Origin: Leptasterias polaris
Lineage: Eukaryota > Echinodermata > Asteroidea > Forcipulatida > Asteriidae
Direction: 5' to 3'
Length of the DNA: 64,000 bases
NCBI GenBank assembly: GCA_037783415.1
Contig: JAZGTN010000035.1
Location: 4,774,001-4,838,000, forward strand
Position 1 is the stretch's first letter. Every line of letters begins with the position of its first letter. The position numbers and the translations under genes are program-made. The notes below the pieces were generated by a model that saw nothing but the letters and a program-made list of their open reading frames with translations, had not been told where the DNA came from and did not search any database. Shown here one piece after another: positions 46,801-55,300 of this stretch.

Positions 46801-49800
46801 GCAGTTTTTTTAATAAACCATAAATAATAAAAATAATAATAATAAATTAAACGTATGGTCACAGGCTTACCTCGTATTCATCTATGACTCGACAATCGAC
46901 CCCCACTATCGTGCGTGTGAGAGATATAATATACCACGAGGCCGAGGATGACAAAACCACCACGCCATGATGCACATGTGTATTGGGCTTGGGCAAAAGG
47001 CTTGCTATGTGCAGTGTGGAAAATAAACGGCCGTCTGAGCTGGCATGTGGTGATCGCTGACTTTCTGGCGGTAAATTCCCGACCCTCGGGCAACATAAAT
47101 GTTAACAAAATAATACCAACATCATTTTACACAGGCGGGGAGGGTAGGTGCATTTTTATTCTCCACTAAATAAACAAAATAAATGTTGAAATGGACATCG
47201 ACGGACCATGACGTACCTCGACGGACCATGACGTACCTCGACGCACCGCTCGAAGATTTTTTTGACTGACCACTATTGGACTTGACGTACCCACAGTCAC
47301 TTTTTCCCCGAGAGTAAAGACGCAAACTTGACGCACCATCCCCGGGGGTCTGATAGTGCGTCATACAATTGATAGGTGTATAACAATGCATACTATTTTA
47401 TATTTATCATGTACGACTACGACGAGGTTCGTTCCACTGTCGTCTCCACGAACAAGTCAATAGCGGAACGAACATCGTAGTTCTACTTCTCTAGGACTAT
47501 GCACATGATGCAGGCGCTCGATCGTCATCGTGGCTAGAAAATTGTTAGAAAAAATTGAGGAAAAAATGCATGCAAAATGTTTGTTCCTCCTCCATCATTT
47601 TGTGCAGGGTGTGCATGCCCAGGACATGCGTCAGGGCCGTCCTAGCCCTCTTGTGTGGCCAAGCTGAATCCTTGCTTGTGATGGCCACACAATATTACAC
47701 CAAAACAAGGTTGCACAATGGCGTTTTAATGTGCTTTTCACAAATCGGATACAATGAGTGACAACTGGGGAAAAAATCTCGGCAAAAAACGTGAGTTGAT
47801 ATTCGAAAAATTATCCCACCTTCTGGAGGTACATGTACATGGGCGTAGGGCCAAGGATCGGAGGAAGTACAGAGTATTGGCATTATAAATGGGGCTAGTC
47901 CCGTCCCAGCCTGGGTTACTTTGTTTGCAATGCCAACACTGGAAAAAAAAATGGCTCAAAAGGAGCCATAAATGGCTCATTTTCTTAACTGAGCCACTTT
48001 TGGCTCAGGTTGAGCCGTGAATTATGATATTTTACTTTCCAAACTTTGTCATTACGGTGTCAGAGGAATAGCCTTGGACTGGTTCAATTCTTATCTTAGA
48101 AATCGTAAACAATGTGTTATTTTTTCTCGGGTAACATCTAATATTTCCAACATTACTTGTGGCGTTCCTCAAGGAACAATTCTCGGTCCCCTGTTATTTA
48201 TTATTTATATCAATGACATCATAAATTCATCTCAAAAAGTTTCCTTCCTTTTATTCGCAGATGACACAAACATTTTTTATAGTCATGAAAACTTCCAGGA
48301 ACTTTGTAAAACTCTAAACACTGAGCTGAGCCAGTTGGCTGGATGGTTTCAATGTAATAAACTCTCTCTCAATCTTAAGAAAACTAATTATATTATTTTT
48401 GGTTCTAAATCTTTCAATATCAACAGCCATATTTATATTAATGACATACAAATAGAACAGGTTAATTCTACTAAATTCCTGGGAGTAATGATAGACAAAA
48501 ATCTCACATGGACTAACCACATAAATCATATTTCTTAAAAAATATCTCGCTTAACAGGCGTTCTTAACAAAATTAAACATGACGTTTCCCACCTTGCACT
48601 CAAAACACTTTATTCAACCTTAATTCTGCCTTACTTTACATATTGTAATATAGTTTGGGCGTCTACCCACTCGTCCAAACTCACTCCTTTAATTCGTCTC
48701 CAAAAACGTCTTCTTAGAATTCTCACAAATTCGCATTACAGAGAACATACTGACCCATTGTTTAATTCTCTTGCTTTACTTAAGTTACAAGATATTTATA
48801 TATACCAAGTTTCTCTGCTTATGTTTAAATACACCAAAAATTGCCTGCCCATGTCTATTTCTAAAAACTTTAACTACCGTTGTCAAGTTCATTCTTACAA
48901 CACTCGCTCTGCTAAAAAAATTCACATTCCCCAACTCCGTACATCCTTTGCCCAGCGTACCGTCTTGTTCTCTGGCCCCAAAACCTGGAACAACCTTCCT
49001 CCCAACATTACTTCCATTTCCTCATTGCTCACCTTTAAGCGTTCTTTGAAGAAATTTCTTCTTGACCAATATTCAAAATGATAGTCGTTTTTCTGAGTGA
49101 TTCCTTCCCTTTTATTATTATATAATTTCTCTGAAAAGAGTCCTCACCCAATTTTGTCTCCAGGGGCCCTCGACCCATTTCTCCAGATTTGTTAAAATAT
49201 TTTTAGTAAGTTCTAGCTAAGCATACCTCTTAGCCTCTACGAGTTGTTTTTCTGTCCTGTGTTTTTGTCCTTGTTTAAAGTCCTTCTGTGTTTCTATGTG
49301 TTTCAATTACTTCAAATAACTTTTGTACTTATTTGCCAATGGTAGGGTTGGAACTGCTTATTATGTTCTCCACTATCCAAATTGTTCTCTTTGTTTGGTT
49401 TTCTTCCCTAAGGATTATATTTTCTTTAAATCGAAACAAAAATTTTCCTACCCTACCATTGGCACATACATGGGGACATCAATACAAGCCCTACGGGTTT
49501 CTAGATGGTCCCCTCCGCTCAGCTTTTCATTCATCAATTACGCTGTTTCTAATTATATGTTTTTACTTGAGTGGAAATTAAATAAACCATACCATACCAT
49601 ACCATAAGTGGCTCATTTTGTTACTGAGCCACTTTTGGCTCAGGTTGAGCCGTGAATTATGCATAATGTGGCTCATTTTGTTACTGAGCCACTTTTGGCT
49701 CGGGTTGAGCCATGAAGTTGGCTCATTTTCTTCATTGGCTCAAAACTTTGTTTTGAGCCGGCTAATGTACATCAGCCGGCTCAAGAACATAAGGGGCCAT

Positions 49801-51675
49801 CTTGAAAATAGCACCACCAACTGGCATGCAAAAGCCAGTCGAGGGAAACACATTGCCCAGACTCTCCACGTAAAAGCATACAGCTTCAGTTTGCAGAGGT
49901 AAGTTTCTGCTTGATTTTGCAATTTCTCCTCGATCTTCCTTCTGTAAATGTCAGTTTTGGAGCCTGCATGGTAACATGCAACACTAATAGCATGATTTCT
50001 GGCTGATTTCTTTGTGATCAGGACAGAAATGTGGACCGAAAATCGAGTATGAAACTTTGAAAGTGTTGTTTCAATTTTTTTGCGGCAAACTTGAGGTGGG
50101 GCCATATTAATGATTACTTAGGTCATGCTTATTGCTAACCAGTGAACGATTTCCCTTGTACAGCATAGCAAATTGCTACACAAAATGTATCAGTTGCTAC
50201 TCAAAAATCAGGAGTTGCTACTCAATATTAGCATTCAGTGTGCATACAAAAATTCAGTCAGAATATTTTGCTATGCAAAATTGCTGGATGAAATCGTTCC
50301 CTGCTAACATAATACCATGATTACATGACCATGAATTATGCACTTATGGCGGAATTCGAAATAAGTTAGGATTATAGATCGATCAAAATTAAAGAAATGC
50401 ATGCAGTTGAATTGAACTGATTTTTCCCCCATTTTATTTCTGGCAGAGAAAATCAGTACAGAGTAACAAAGCTAGAGTCGCAAATGTTGTTGTTTTTGTT
50501 GTGAACTTTATAGCCAACTTCACATAAACTAAATGCAGGATTGAATATGTTTGTCACTTTTTTGTTCTTCTCAGGTCGACCTGCCAAGTTTTGGTGTCCC
50601 AGAAAACTGCAGCTGGTGACAATAAACCATGTATGGCAGCCCAATTGCATTTAAAGCTGGTGATGTACATGTATGTGCAGTAGCCGCCATGTTTTATGGC
50701 TGTGCTCTGCCTACATTTAGTGCCAGTGGAATGAAATTGTTTTGCTGTATGTACAATCCATGGTCAAGCCCAGCATTGAAACTGGTGACAATAAGCCATG
50801 TATGGCAGCCCAATTGCATTTAAGCTGGTGATGTATGTGCAGTAGCCGCCATGTTTTATGGCTGTGCTCTGCCTACATTTAGTGCCAGTGGAATGAAATT
50901 GTTTTGCTGTACATGTACAACCCATGGCCAAGCCCAGCATTGAAACTGGTGACAATAAGCCATGTATGGCAGCCCAATTGCATTTAAACTGGTGATGTGC
51001 AGTAGCCGCCATGTTTTAGTGAGATAGTGAGCTGGTACTGATAACCTGTGGATGTCAAAGCATTTTACAAGTTTTTTATTACAACCCATTACAAATTTAA
51101 GTGTGTCATTTAAACCAAAAAATAAAAACCTCCTCCAAGTGATCATCTAATGATCTAGTCGTATAACTATAATAAGCCGGCTCCAGTGTTTTAAATTGGC
51201 TCAAGTGTTTGGCTCAACCATATGGCTTGACCAATACCACCATCTTGGCTCAATCATATGAGCCAATGGTGGCTCATAATTGAGCCATTGTTGGCTCATA
51301 ATTGAGCCATACAATGCCGGCTCCTCTGTTCAAAAATGGCTCAAGATTGGCTCAAATTATGAGCCAGGATTGGCTCAAATCATAATTGAGCCATTGCTGG
51401 CTCAATTATGAGCCAATGCTCAATTATGATATTTGAGCCAGTATGTGAGCCAATCCTGGCTCATAATTTGAGCCAATCTTGAGCCATTTTTGAACAGAGG
51501 AGCCGGCATTTTTTTGGCTCAAACTGAGCCAATTTTATTTCCAGTGAAGCAAACCTCTCTCTGATCTCAAGAAACAAACCCTCAGCCTCACCTGCCGAAA
51601 TGCTTCGAAAAGTTCTCCGAAGCTCCATGGCTCTGGAGTAAGTAGTGGCAGCACGCTCTCCATGTTGTCGTTCAT
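31880..51675 (-). CDS. SPTLC1: Serine palmitoyltransferase, long chain base subunit 1
   Basis: Fourteen coding exons in transcript order are 51592-51675, 44157-44264, 43367-43461, 42350-42443, 41682-41754, 40811-40943, 39765-39894, 38870-38959, 37833-37940, 37135-37230, 36031-36182, 34452-34572, 32865-32938 and 31880-31982. All junctions are GT-AG and in frame, giving 486 residues (human 473). With SPTLC2/3 the protein condenses serine and palmitoyl-CoA, the first step of sphingolipid synthesis, at the ER membrane. Exon 2 encodes a hydrophobic membrane helix ([17 protein letters not shown]). The alpha-oxoamine synthase fold is clear in [53 protein letters not shown] and [14 protein letters not shown]. 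The segment [18 protein letters not shown] lacks the PLP-binding lysine of SPTLC2, as expected for the non-catalytic subunit. The cysteine in GTCGPRG corresponds to the residue mutated in human HSAN1 neuropathy. Intron 1 (7.3 kb) is packed with transposons. Confidence 0.97.
32060..32445. repeat. Tandem repeat, about 144-bp unit, nearly three copies
   Basis: Each unit holds 'cacacaccaagtttggagtt', 'gatatgcc', 'agttattgctc' and 'cttgacatttgacct'. Units start near 32084, 32227 and 32372. Similar units occur widely in marine invertebrate genomes as I recall them. It lies in the last SPTLC1 intron. Confidence 0.85.
32998..33706. mobile_element. MITE family C, copy 1 (709 bp)
   Basis: Ends AATAGACTGTGCAAGTCTCG and CGAGACTTGCACAGTCTATT are perfect inverted complements. 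An inverted copy lies at 57911-58603 in the PGAP6 gene. Both contain a matching open frame of about 75 codons (33305-33532 minus here), but substitutions between copies look neutral. Confidence 0.9.
33712..33960. mobile_element. Two adjacent MITE remnants
   Basis: 33712-33815 belongs to the CCGTATCCGAA family (CTACGGCTACGG to AGCCGTAGCCGCCAATTC). 33816-33960 is the inverted partner of the outer repeat at 29341-29640 and ends GGGGTCTATAG. Confidence 0.6.
34573..35554. other. SPTLC1 intron segment without recognised feature
   Basis: No gene or well-bounded repeat. 'gtttgaaactt' recurs three times around 34835-34885. Confidence 0.45.
35555..35960 (-). mobile_element. SINE-1, near full length
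   Basis: On the minus strand the tRNA-Leu-like head TGGCCGAGCAGATAAGAAC and ACTCAAGCTCTG lie at the right, then B-box-like GAGTCCCGGTCG. The left end is an ATT/AAT microsatellite tail near 35557-35570. It lies between SPTLC1 exons 11 and 12. Confidence 0.78.
36235..36480 (-). mobile_element. SINE-4, tRNA-derived
   Basis: Minus strand A box TTGGTCTAGTGGTAAGAC and B box GGGTTTGATTCCCACC. Flanks 'ttttaccctcacaccgatgt' and 'gttagcagcgggta' are shared with 42545-42840. Confidence 0.7.
37673..37792. repeat. Exact 60-bp direct duplication
   Basis: The unit beginning ATTCAGAAAGCAATTTAAAT and ending in an A run occurs twice in immediate tandem with no visible difference. It ends about 40 bp before the donor of SPTLC1 exon 9. 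Confidence 0.95.
38041..38270. mobile_element. MITE, ends AATAGACCCTT / AAGGGTCTATT type
   Basis: Left AATAGACCCTTCCCATGAAA and right TTTCATGGAAAGGGTCTATT are inverted repeats of about 20 bp with one mismatch. Length is 230 bp, in SPTLC1 intron 8. Confidence 0.82.
38425..38600 (-). mobile_element. SINE-1 fragment lacking the tRNA head
   Basis: 'gctcgcaagcctgaggaaac' and 'cttccaagataaatgttctg' match the tail half of the 62515-62850 copy. Two further SINE-1 scraps occur at 32760-32850 and 36880-36985. Confidence 0.65.
39042..39230. repeat. 16-bp tandem repeat, about 12 units
   Basis: Unit ATTGGTTGCATTCTCA with variants (ttcacaactgg, tttgcaactgg) in the right half. The first four units are nearly exact. 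It lies in SPTLC1 intron 7. Confidence 0.93.
39297..39433. repeat. Direct repeat, copy 1 (unoccupied)
   Basis: 'ccttaagactatactgtata' then 'attaattttgtatcaatag' through 'tgcagtggggaactttgcc'. About 125 bp are repeated with few changes at 40356-40482. At the junction GACTATACTGT no insertion is present, unlike copy 2. Confidence 0.88.
40138..40319. mobile_element. 182-bp foldback element with TATA target duplication
   Basis: Begins GACCCATTGCA and ends TGCAATGGGTC. The inner arms TTTTTGGGGTCAAAACGTGC and GCACGTTTTGACCCCAAAAA are exact complements, and the arms meet near 40222, so almost the whole unit is one hairpin. TATA flanks it at 40134-40137 and 40320-40323, exactly where the 39297 copy reads an undivided ACTATACTGT. 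Confidence 0.92.
40356..40482. repeat. Direct repeat, copy 2 (its left part carries the foldback insertion)
   Basis: Matches 39307-39433 with substitutions only at a few sites. The sequence preceding it, 40124-40137, also matches copy 1, so the repeat is longer and was split by the foldback element. Confidence 0.85.
41790..42015 (-). mobile_element. SINE-2, inverted copy
   Basis: Minus strand B box GGTTCGAATCCCACC and 'gggttttcagtcccattctg' match 22441-22697. It lies in SPTLC1 intron 4. Confidence 0.65.
42545..42840 (-). mobile_element. SINE-4, second copy
   Basis: Minus strand B box GGGTTCAAATCCCACC with 'gcagcgggtaac' and a right part 'gatcagtgtagggtacacc' resembling 36235-36480. Confidence 0.65.
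42841..43075. repeat. Minisatellite-related sequence, inverted
   Basis: Two units of the 479-1015 family in reverse orientation ('ggttttgaatg', 'aaccctcctactgt' complements) plus the unit end 'gtggcacaactgtgcacaga'. That end also occurs forward near 2700 and 6115. Confidence 0.75.
43200..43345. mobile_element. MITE of the CCGTATCCGAA family
   Basis: AGCCGTATCCGAACTGGTGG to CCATAGCCGTAGCCCCTAATTC with 'gttgctaaggacgttgctaagg' inside. It ends about 20 bp from the donor of SPTLC1 exon 3. Confidence 0.78.
43500..43795 (+). mobile_element. SINE-3, plus copy
   Basis: 'ggccatatgagtagagttgt' through 'ttaggatgattagcctccca' and an ATTATTATT tail. It matches 29990-30326 inverted. The tRNA head is degraded. 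Confidence 0.75.
45391..45640. repeat. Repeat shared with 61740-62025
   Basis: 'tggccgctttccgattggcc', 'tgcttctcacagcgctg', 'gcggatgtgcttgctc' and 'gagggaaattccctt'-type phrases occur in the same order at both loci. Function and class are unknown. Confidence 0.8.
45948..46847 (+). mobile_element. 5'-truncated LINE fragment (reverse transcriptase C-terminal part)
   Basis: An uninterrupted frame from about 45955 to 46422 reads [44 protein letters not shown] and [18 protein letters not shown]. These are typical of the region after the RT palm in CR1/Jockey-group non-LTR elements. The 3' end is AATAAACC then an AAT microsatellite. It has inserted within the 44825-47378 element. Confidence 0.82.
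47379..47936. other. SPTLC1 intron 1 segment, only a weak palindrome seen
   Basis: 'ctacgacgaggttcgttcc' and 'ggaacgaacatcgtag' form a loose inverted repeat around 47412-47485. No gene is supported. Confidence 0.4.
48017..49607 (+). mobile_element. 5'-truncated non-LTR retrotransposon with near-intact RT
   Basis: The frame is open from 48017 to 49081 except for one TAA at 48536-48538. RT landmarks are [33 protein letters not shown] and FADDTN (catalytic Asp pair), then [14 protein letters not shown] and FLGVMID. After the stop come [20 protein letters not shown] and a C-terminal [18 protein letters not shown] tail, typical of CR1/Jockey-group elements. The 3' end is AATAAACC plus CATAC repeats. 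The endonuclease and N-terminal RT are missing. It is inserted inside the CACTG element. Confidence 0.92.
50612..51020. repeat. Tandem repeat, about 165-169-bp unit, 2.5 copies
   Basis: 'ctggtgacaataa(a/g)ccatg' starts units at 50612, 50781 and 50945. Each holds 'gcagtagccgccatgtttta' and 'gtgccagtggaatgaaattg'. It lies within the CACTG element. Confidence 0.9.
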
Positions 51676-52381
51676 AACATCAACTTGGACAAAAAGACCG
51701 GAAGAACTAGTTTCGTAAAGTTACAATAAAAAAATCCGGTTTGTTCTTTGGACTGTGACCGGGTACAAACTACATGTACATATATCCATACGACTATACG
51801 TCGGTTCGTATAATACTGTGTGTTGCTGCTGTCCGTAACAACTATAATTATAATATCTCGCATGATATGTTTGGGCTAGGAGATGTAGTCAAAGCCACTA
51901 AAGGTTTCAGCATGATCCACCTTTTATTAGGGATTATCATTCAAAATTTATAAATCATGTTTTGAAAAATTCAAATAATAACTCACTATATAAATTATTT
52001 AGCCACATTAAATTGTATTTTTTAAATATAATTGTTAATAAAATATAGTTATCAAAGTCTGTATTTTCTTTTTGAATGCTTGTTTTTGTCCATTATGTAA
52101 TTATAAATTACCCCTAAATAAAATGAACTTTTCCAATGACTCAATCGAACCCAGCCCTTAACTTTAGCCACAGTCGCAGTACTCGATCACGAAAAACTGC
52201 GCTTGCGTAAGACAAATACCGCCCTCAAGCGGCTTCTCAGGATTGGATTGATTTTAGAATAAATACATTTCTGATAAAGAACCATTGGAATAGAAATGAA
52301 AATACAGTGGTACTGGTAGTTAAATCCCTGAAAGTTGTGTGTCAATGAAGCTTAAAAGTGGTGTTCTGCAAGTACTGCATT
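51676..52381. promoter_or_regulatory. Shared head-to-head promoter region, SPTLC1 / PGAP6
   Basis: About 700 bp between divergent starts. No repeats are recognised. A GC-richer patch at 52165-52235 (CTGCGCTTGCG, CCGCCCTCAAGCGGC) is the best candidate core. Function is inferred from position. Confidence 0.45.
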
Positions 52382-55300
52382 ATGTTTACACGTTGTATTC
52401 TCCATGTGATGCTTTTGCCGTCCTTTTATTATGTAAACGCGGCGGGTAAGTTTTCACAAAATTTCATGAACAGTCTCTAGTCATTACTCATTCTCTCATC
52501 AACTGTTGCAACAACTTCAATTCATTTCTTCAACACATTGTACAATACATGTATGCATGATCAGGCATGATACTGCCAGTCATCTCATACTGTCATTTCG
52601 CCACACATCCCCATTGATTAACATTGACCCACCCAACAATAATATATGATAATTTTGTTGAATAGGCGGCCCAGCCCCCTGAATTTGTCTGTCTAGTGAC
52701 ACTGACAGTACTAGAGCAGTGGTAGTTACGATTATCGCAACTATAGCAGTGGTTGTTTAGTGTCTTTACTCAGTATTTGAACTTGAGTTAGAAATAATCA
52801 ACAAATAATACCATGAATTGATTACTATCAATGATGGCCAAGTCTCATATGCGAAGCCATAGTCATACCATGGACGGAGGAAGGAAAAGATCTTTTCCTT
52901 CCTCCATGGTCATACCGGCACCTCAGATCAGAGAACTTACTTTTTAAGTTGCCAATTACTGAATAATAGTAAGAACTAGTTAGGCCTTAGTTGCGATAAT
53001 CGTATTCGTAACCCTCCATCGAAGGTCGCTCTACGACCTGAGGGTTACGAGACGGTGAGCACAAGATTCGGAACGACCATACGTGCAATTTTGACCAATG
53101 TTGACAGACTAGTCACCAGATTTGCCCAATTTTTACCACTTTTAAAAATCATGACACAAATTCTAAGAACACAGATTTGATTATCAATGTCTAATGAATC
53201 CATTCATAATAGTTAATACTCAAAACATCATTGAGAAAATATTTTGAAGAAAAAAAGACAAAGGGTGCATGCTAACTTTCTTCAGAAACTTGGACAATTG
53301 CCTCCGTATTGCCTTGGTGCCCCTTGAAATGTTCCAATTGAAATTCACAATTTCTCTGTCTGTCCGATAGAAATTTACAATTTCCTCATAGAGGTGCCTG
53401 ATTGCCTTCTACCTACCAGGGAGAAAATGCCTTGATGCCCTTGCCCTTTCAATATTTCTGAAATTTCATTGTAGAGTTTGAGAATGGAGAACAGCTATTT
53501 AGCACCCAGCGTTTAGCAGAATACAGTTCCTACGGAGATGTGACGTTATTCCACACGATCATACCTCAACACTGTACATTGTCAAAGTGGAGTGTTATAG
53601 GATTGAAAGACAATGCTGACTGTCCAGAGGCAACCATTTATATGTAAGTATGGTGTGAAGTCTTCACAACCACCGAAAACATCGAATAGGGAAACAATTT
53701 AAAAGTTACTTTTTTTGTTTGACAGACTGTTCTCTACTTCAGCAGGCCTTGATGTGATGTAGCATCTGTTGTTGTTGTGCTTATAAATCTCTCCATAGAT
53801 TTCACTTAAAAGGGGTTGTGTCATCATTAATCAAAGCAGAAAATGTTGCTTAAATGTTTTTGCTAAGCTGAAAATTAGCAGAATACCAGGCACAAATTGT
53901 ACATGTGACAGGGTAGTTTGGCTGGTAACCTTATTCTGGTAAGCATAATTTTGATGTGCTAAGCTAATTTTTGTGCTTTAAAAACAGCTCTATGAAATTG
54001 GGCCCAGGCCTGTGGCTGTACATGGAGTTGTGAAGTCTCACCCAGTTACTGCTTATTTGTATCATCTAAGGAGAGAGACTGCTAGCGTGCGTGCAGTAAC
54101 TGGGTGAGAGTTCATAATACCATGTACATACTACAGCCACAGGTCTACTTTGAACATGACGACTTGGCCCTTTAACCAATTTCCAAATTTTAAAGTCACT
54201 TCGTGTGATGTGGAAAGAAGAACAAAATTAAGTGTTGTAAACGGCTTACCAACCAAAAAGACTGTTGTAGCCTACATGTATATAATACATGTATGCTAAA
54301 AGTCATGAAAGTGGTACTGGTCTTCTTCATGTGCTTTGTTGCTTTGTCAGAGACTGACGTTGCAGTGGTGACCATACGCCATGAAACCAATCCAATCTCT
54401 AGCTCCACACTACAGTTTCCACCACAGTGATGCCAGTTGTCATTAGCTTTCGGTATCATACTCTCACATAGTCATCTTGCCACAAAACTCCACGGGAGAC
54501 TGTGCCCAATTTCATTGGGCTGCTATTATAGCAGACAATTTTGCTCAAAATTCTTGTGTGCTTAGCAAAAAATAGCAGGATACCAGTCAGAATAAGTGCA
54601 CGTGACATGGTATTTTGACTGGTAACCTTATTCTGGTCAGCATAATTTTGGTTGTGCTTAGCTACTATCTGTGCTTAAAGCAGCTTTGGTAGGAGGCTAT
54701 GGTACTTTGTGGCAGTCAGTGGTTTCCTGAACCTCATCATTTTGACTTACTCTTGCTCTGGGCCAAATTTCATAGAGCTCCTTAAGCAGAAAATATTTCT
54801 TAACCCTTTCCTTACCATAGGCGACTTTAGTCGACTGCACTAATTGGCGACTTTAGTCGACCAAGCTTACACACCAAAAAGCACTCAAGCCTGAGCACAA
54901 AGGCTATTTGTAATAAAGCTGCAGTTTTGCAAGCTTACCATCATTGGAAAGGGGAAGATCGGATCTTTCTAATGATTTGCAATCTCTTCAAATTGGAGTT
55001 GAAAGATCCAAAATGCCAAACACCTACGGAGCGCAATATGGTTGTTTACAAAAAAGTGTTTGAGATTACAGATCACACCGAGGAAAGACAGACAAAGAAC
55101 TTTGACATTTATTGACCGATCTCAATGATTTTTTGATAATATGAAAGGGAATTCAGTAAGTGAAAACCTTTTTGTTACTTATTTTGCTGTAAAACAATAT
55201 CTTCAAGGAGATAATGGAGTTTGTAAAAATGGCCTTTGAACGAAAGCTTGCTGTTGTGTAAGAATGTGTGCTTCACGCTTGAGGGACAAACAATGCGGTC

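Larger units (their letters stand above)
44825..47378. mobile_element. 2.55-kb DNA transposon-like element with 50-bp perfect TIRs
   Basis: Left end CACCTATCAATTGTATGACG and right end CGTCATACAATTGATAGGTG continue as exact inverted complements for about 50 bp, to GGTGCGTCA. TA lies on both sides. A segment of about 110 bp ('atgactcgac...cgacccccagtatcgtgc') appears twice in direct orientation (45245-45352, 46868-46979). The interior is interrupted by a LINE fragment and by a repeat shared with 61740-62025. No transposase is recognisable. The minus ORF at 44980-45345 is unassigned. Confidence 0.85.
47937..51546. mobile_element. 3.6-kb CACTG-ended element with TGAGCCA/TGGCTCA arrays
   Basis: Termini are CACTGGAAA and TTTCCAGTG, followed inside by TGGCTC and preceded by GAGCCA. 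Both ends, about 150 bp on the left and about 370 bp on the right, are packed with TGGCTCA and TGAGCCA motifs in both orientations. CACTR ends plus subterminal repeats are hallmarks of EnSpm/CACTA elements. A 2-bp AA flanks each side. No transposase is seen, so it would be non-autonomous. It ends 41 bp from the donor of SPTLC1 exon 1. Confidence 0.7.

Noticed and set aside
49740..50105. 121-codon minus ORF in SPTLC1 intron 1
   Set aside because: Inside the CACTG element, low complexity at one end, no homology recognised.
50612..51020. Repeated 'gtagccgccatg' units as a possible multi-exon or peptide repeat gene
   Set aside because: No splice structure or sustained frame. It is a tandem array within a transposon.
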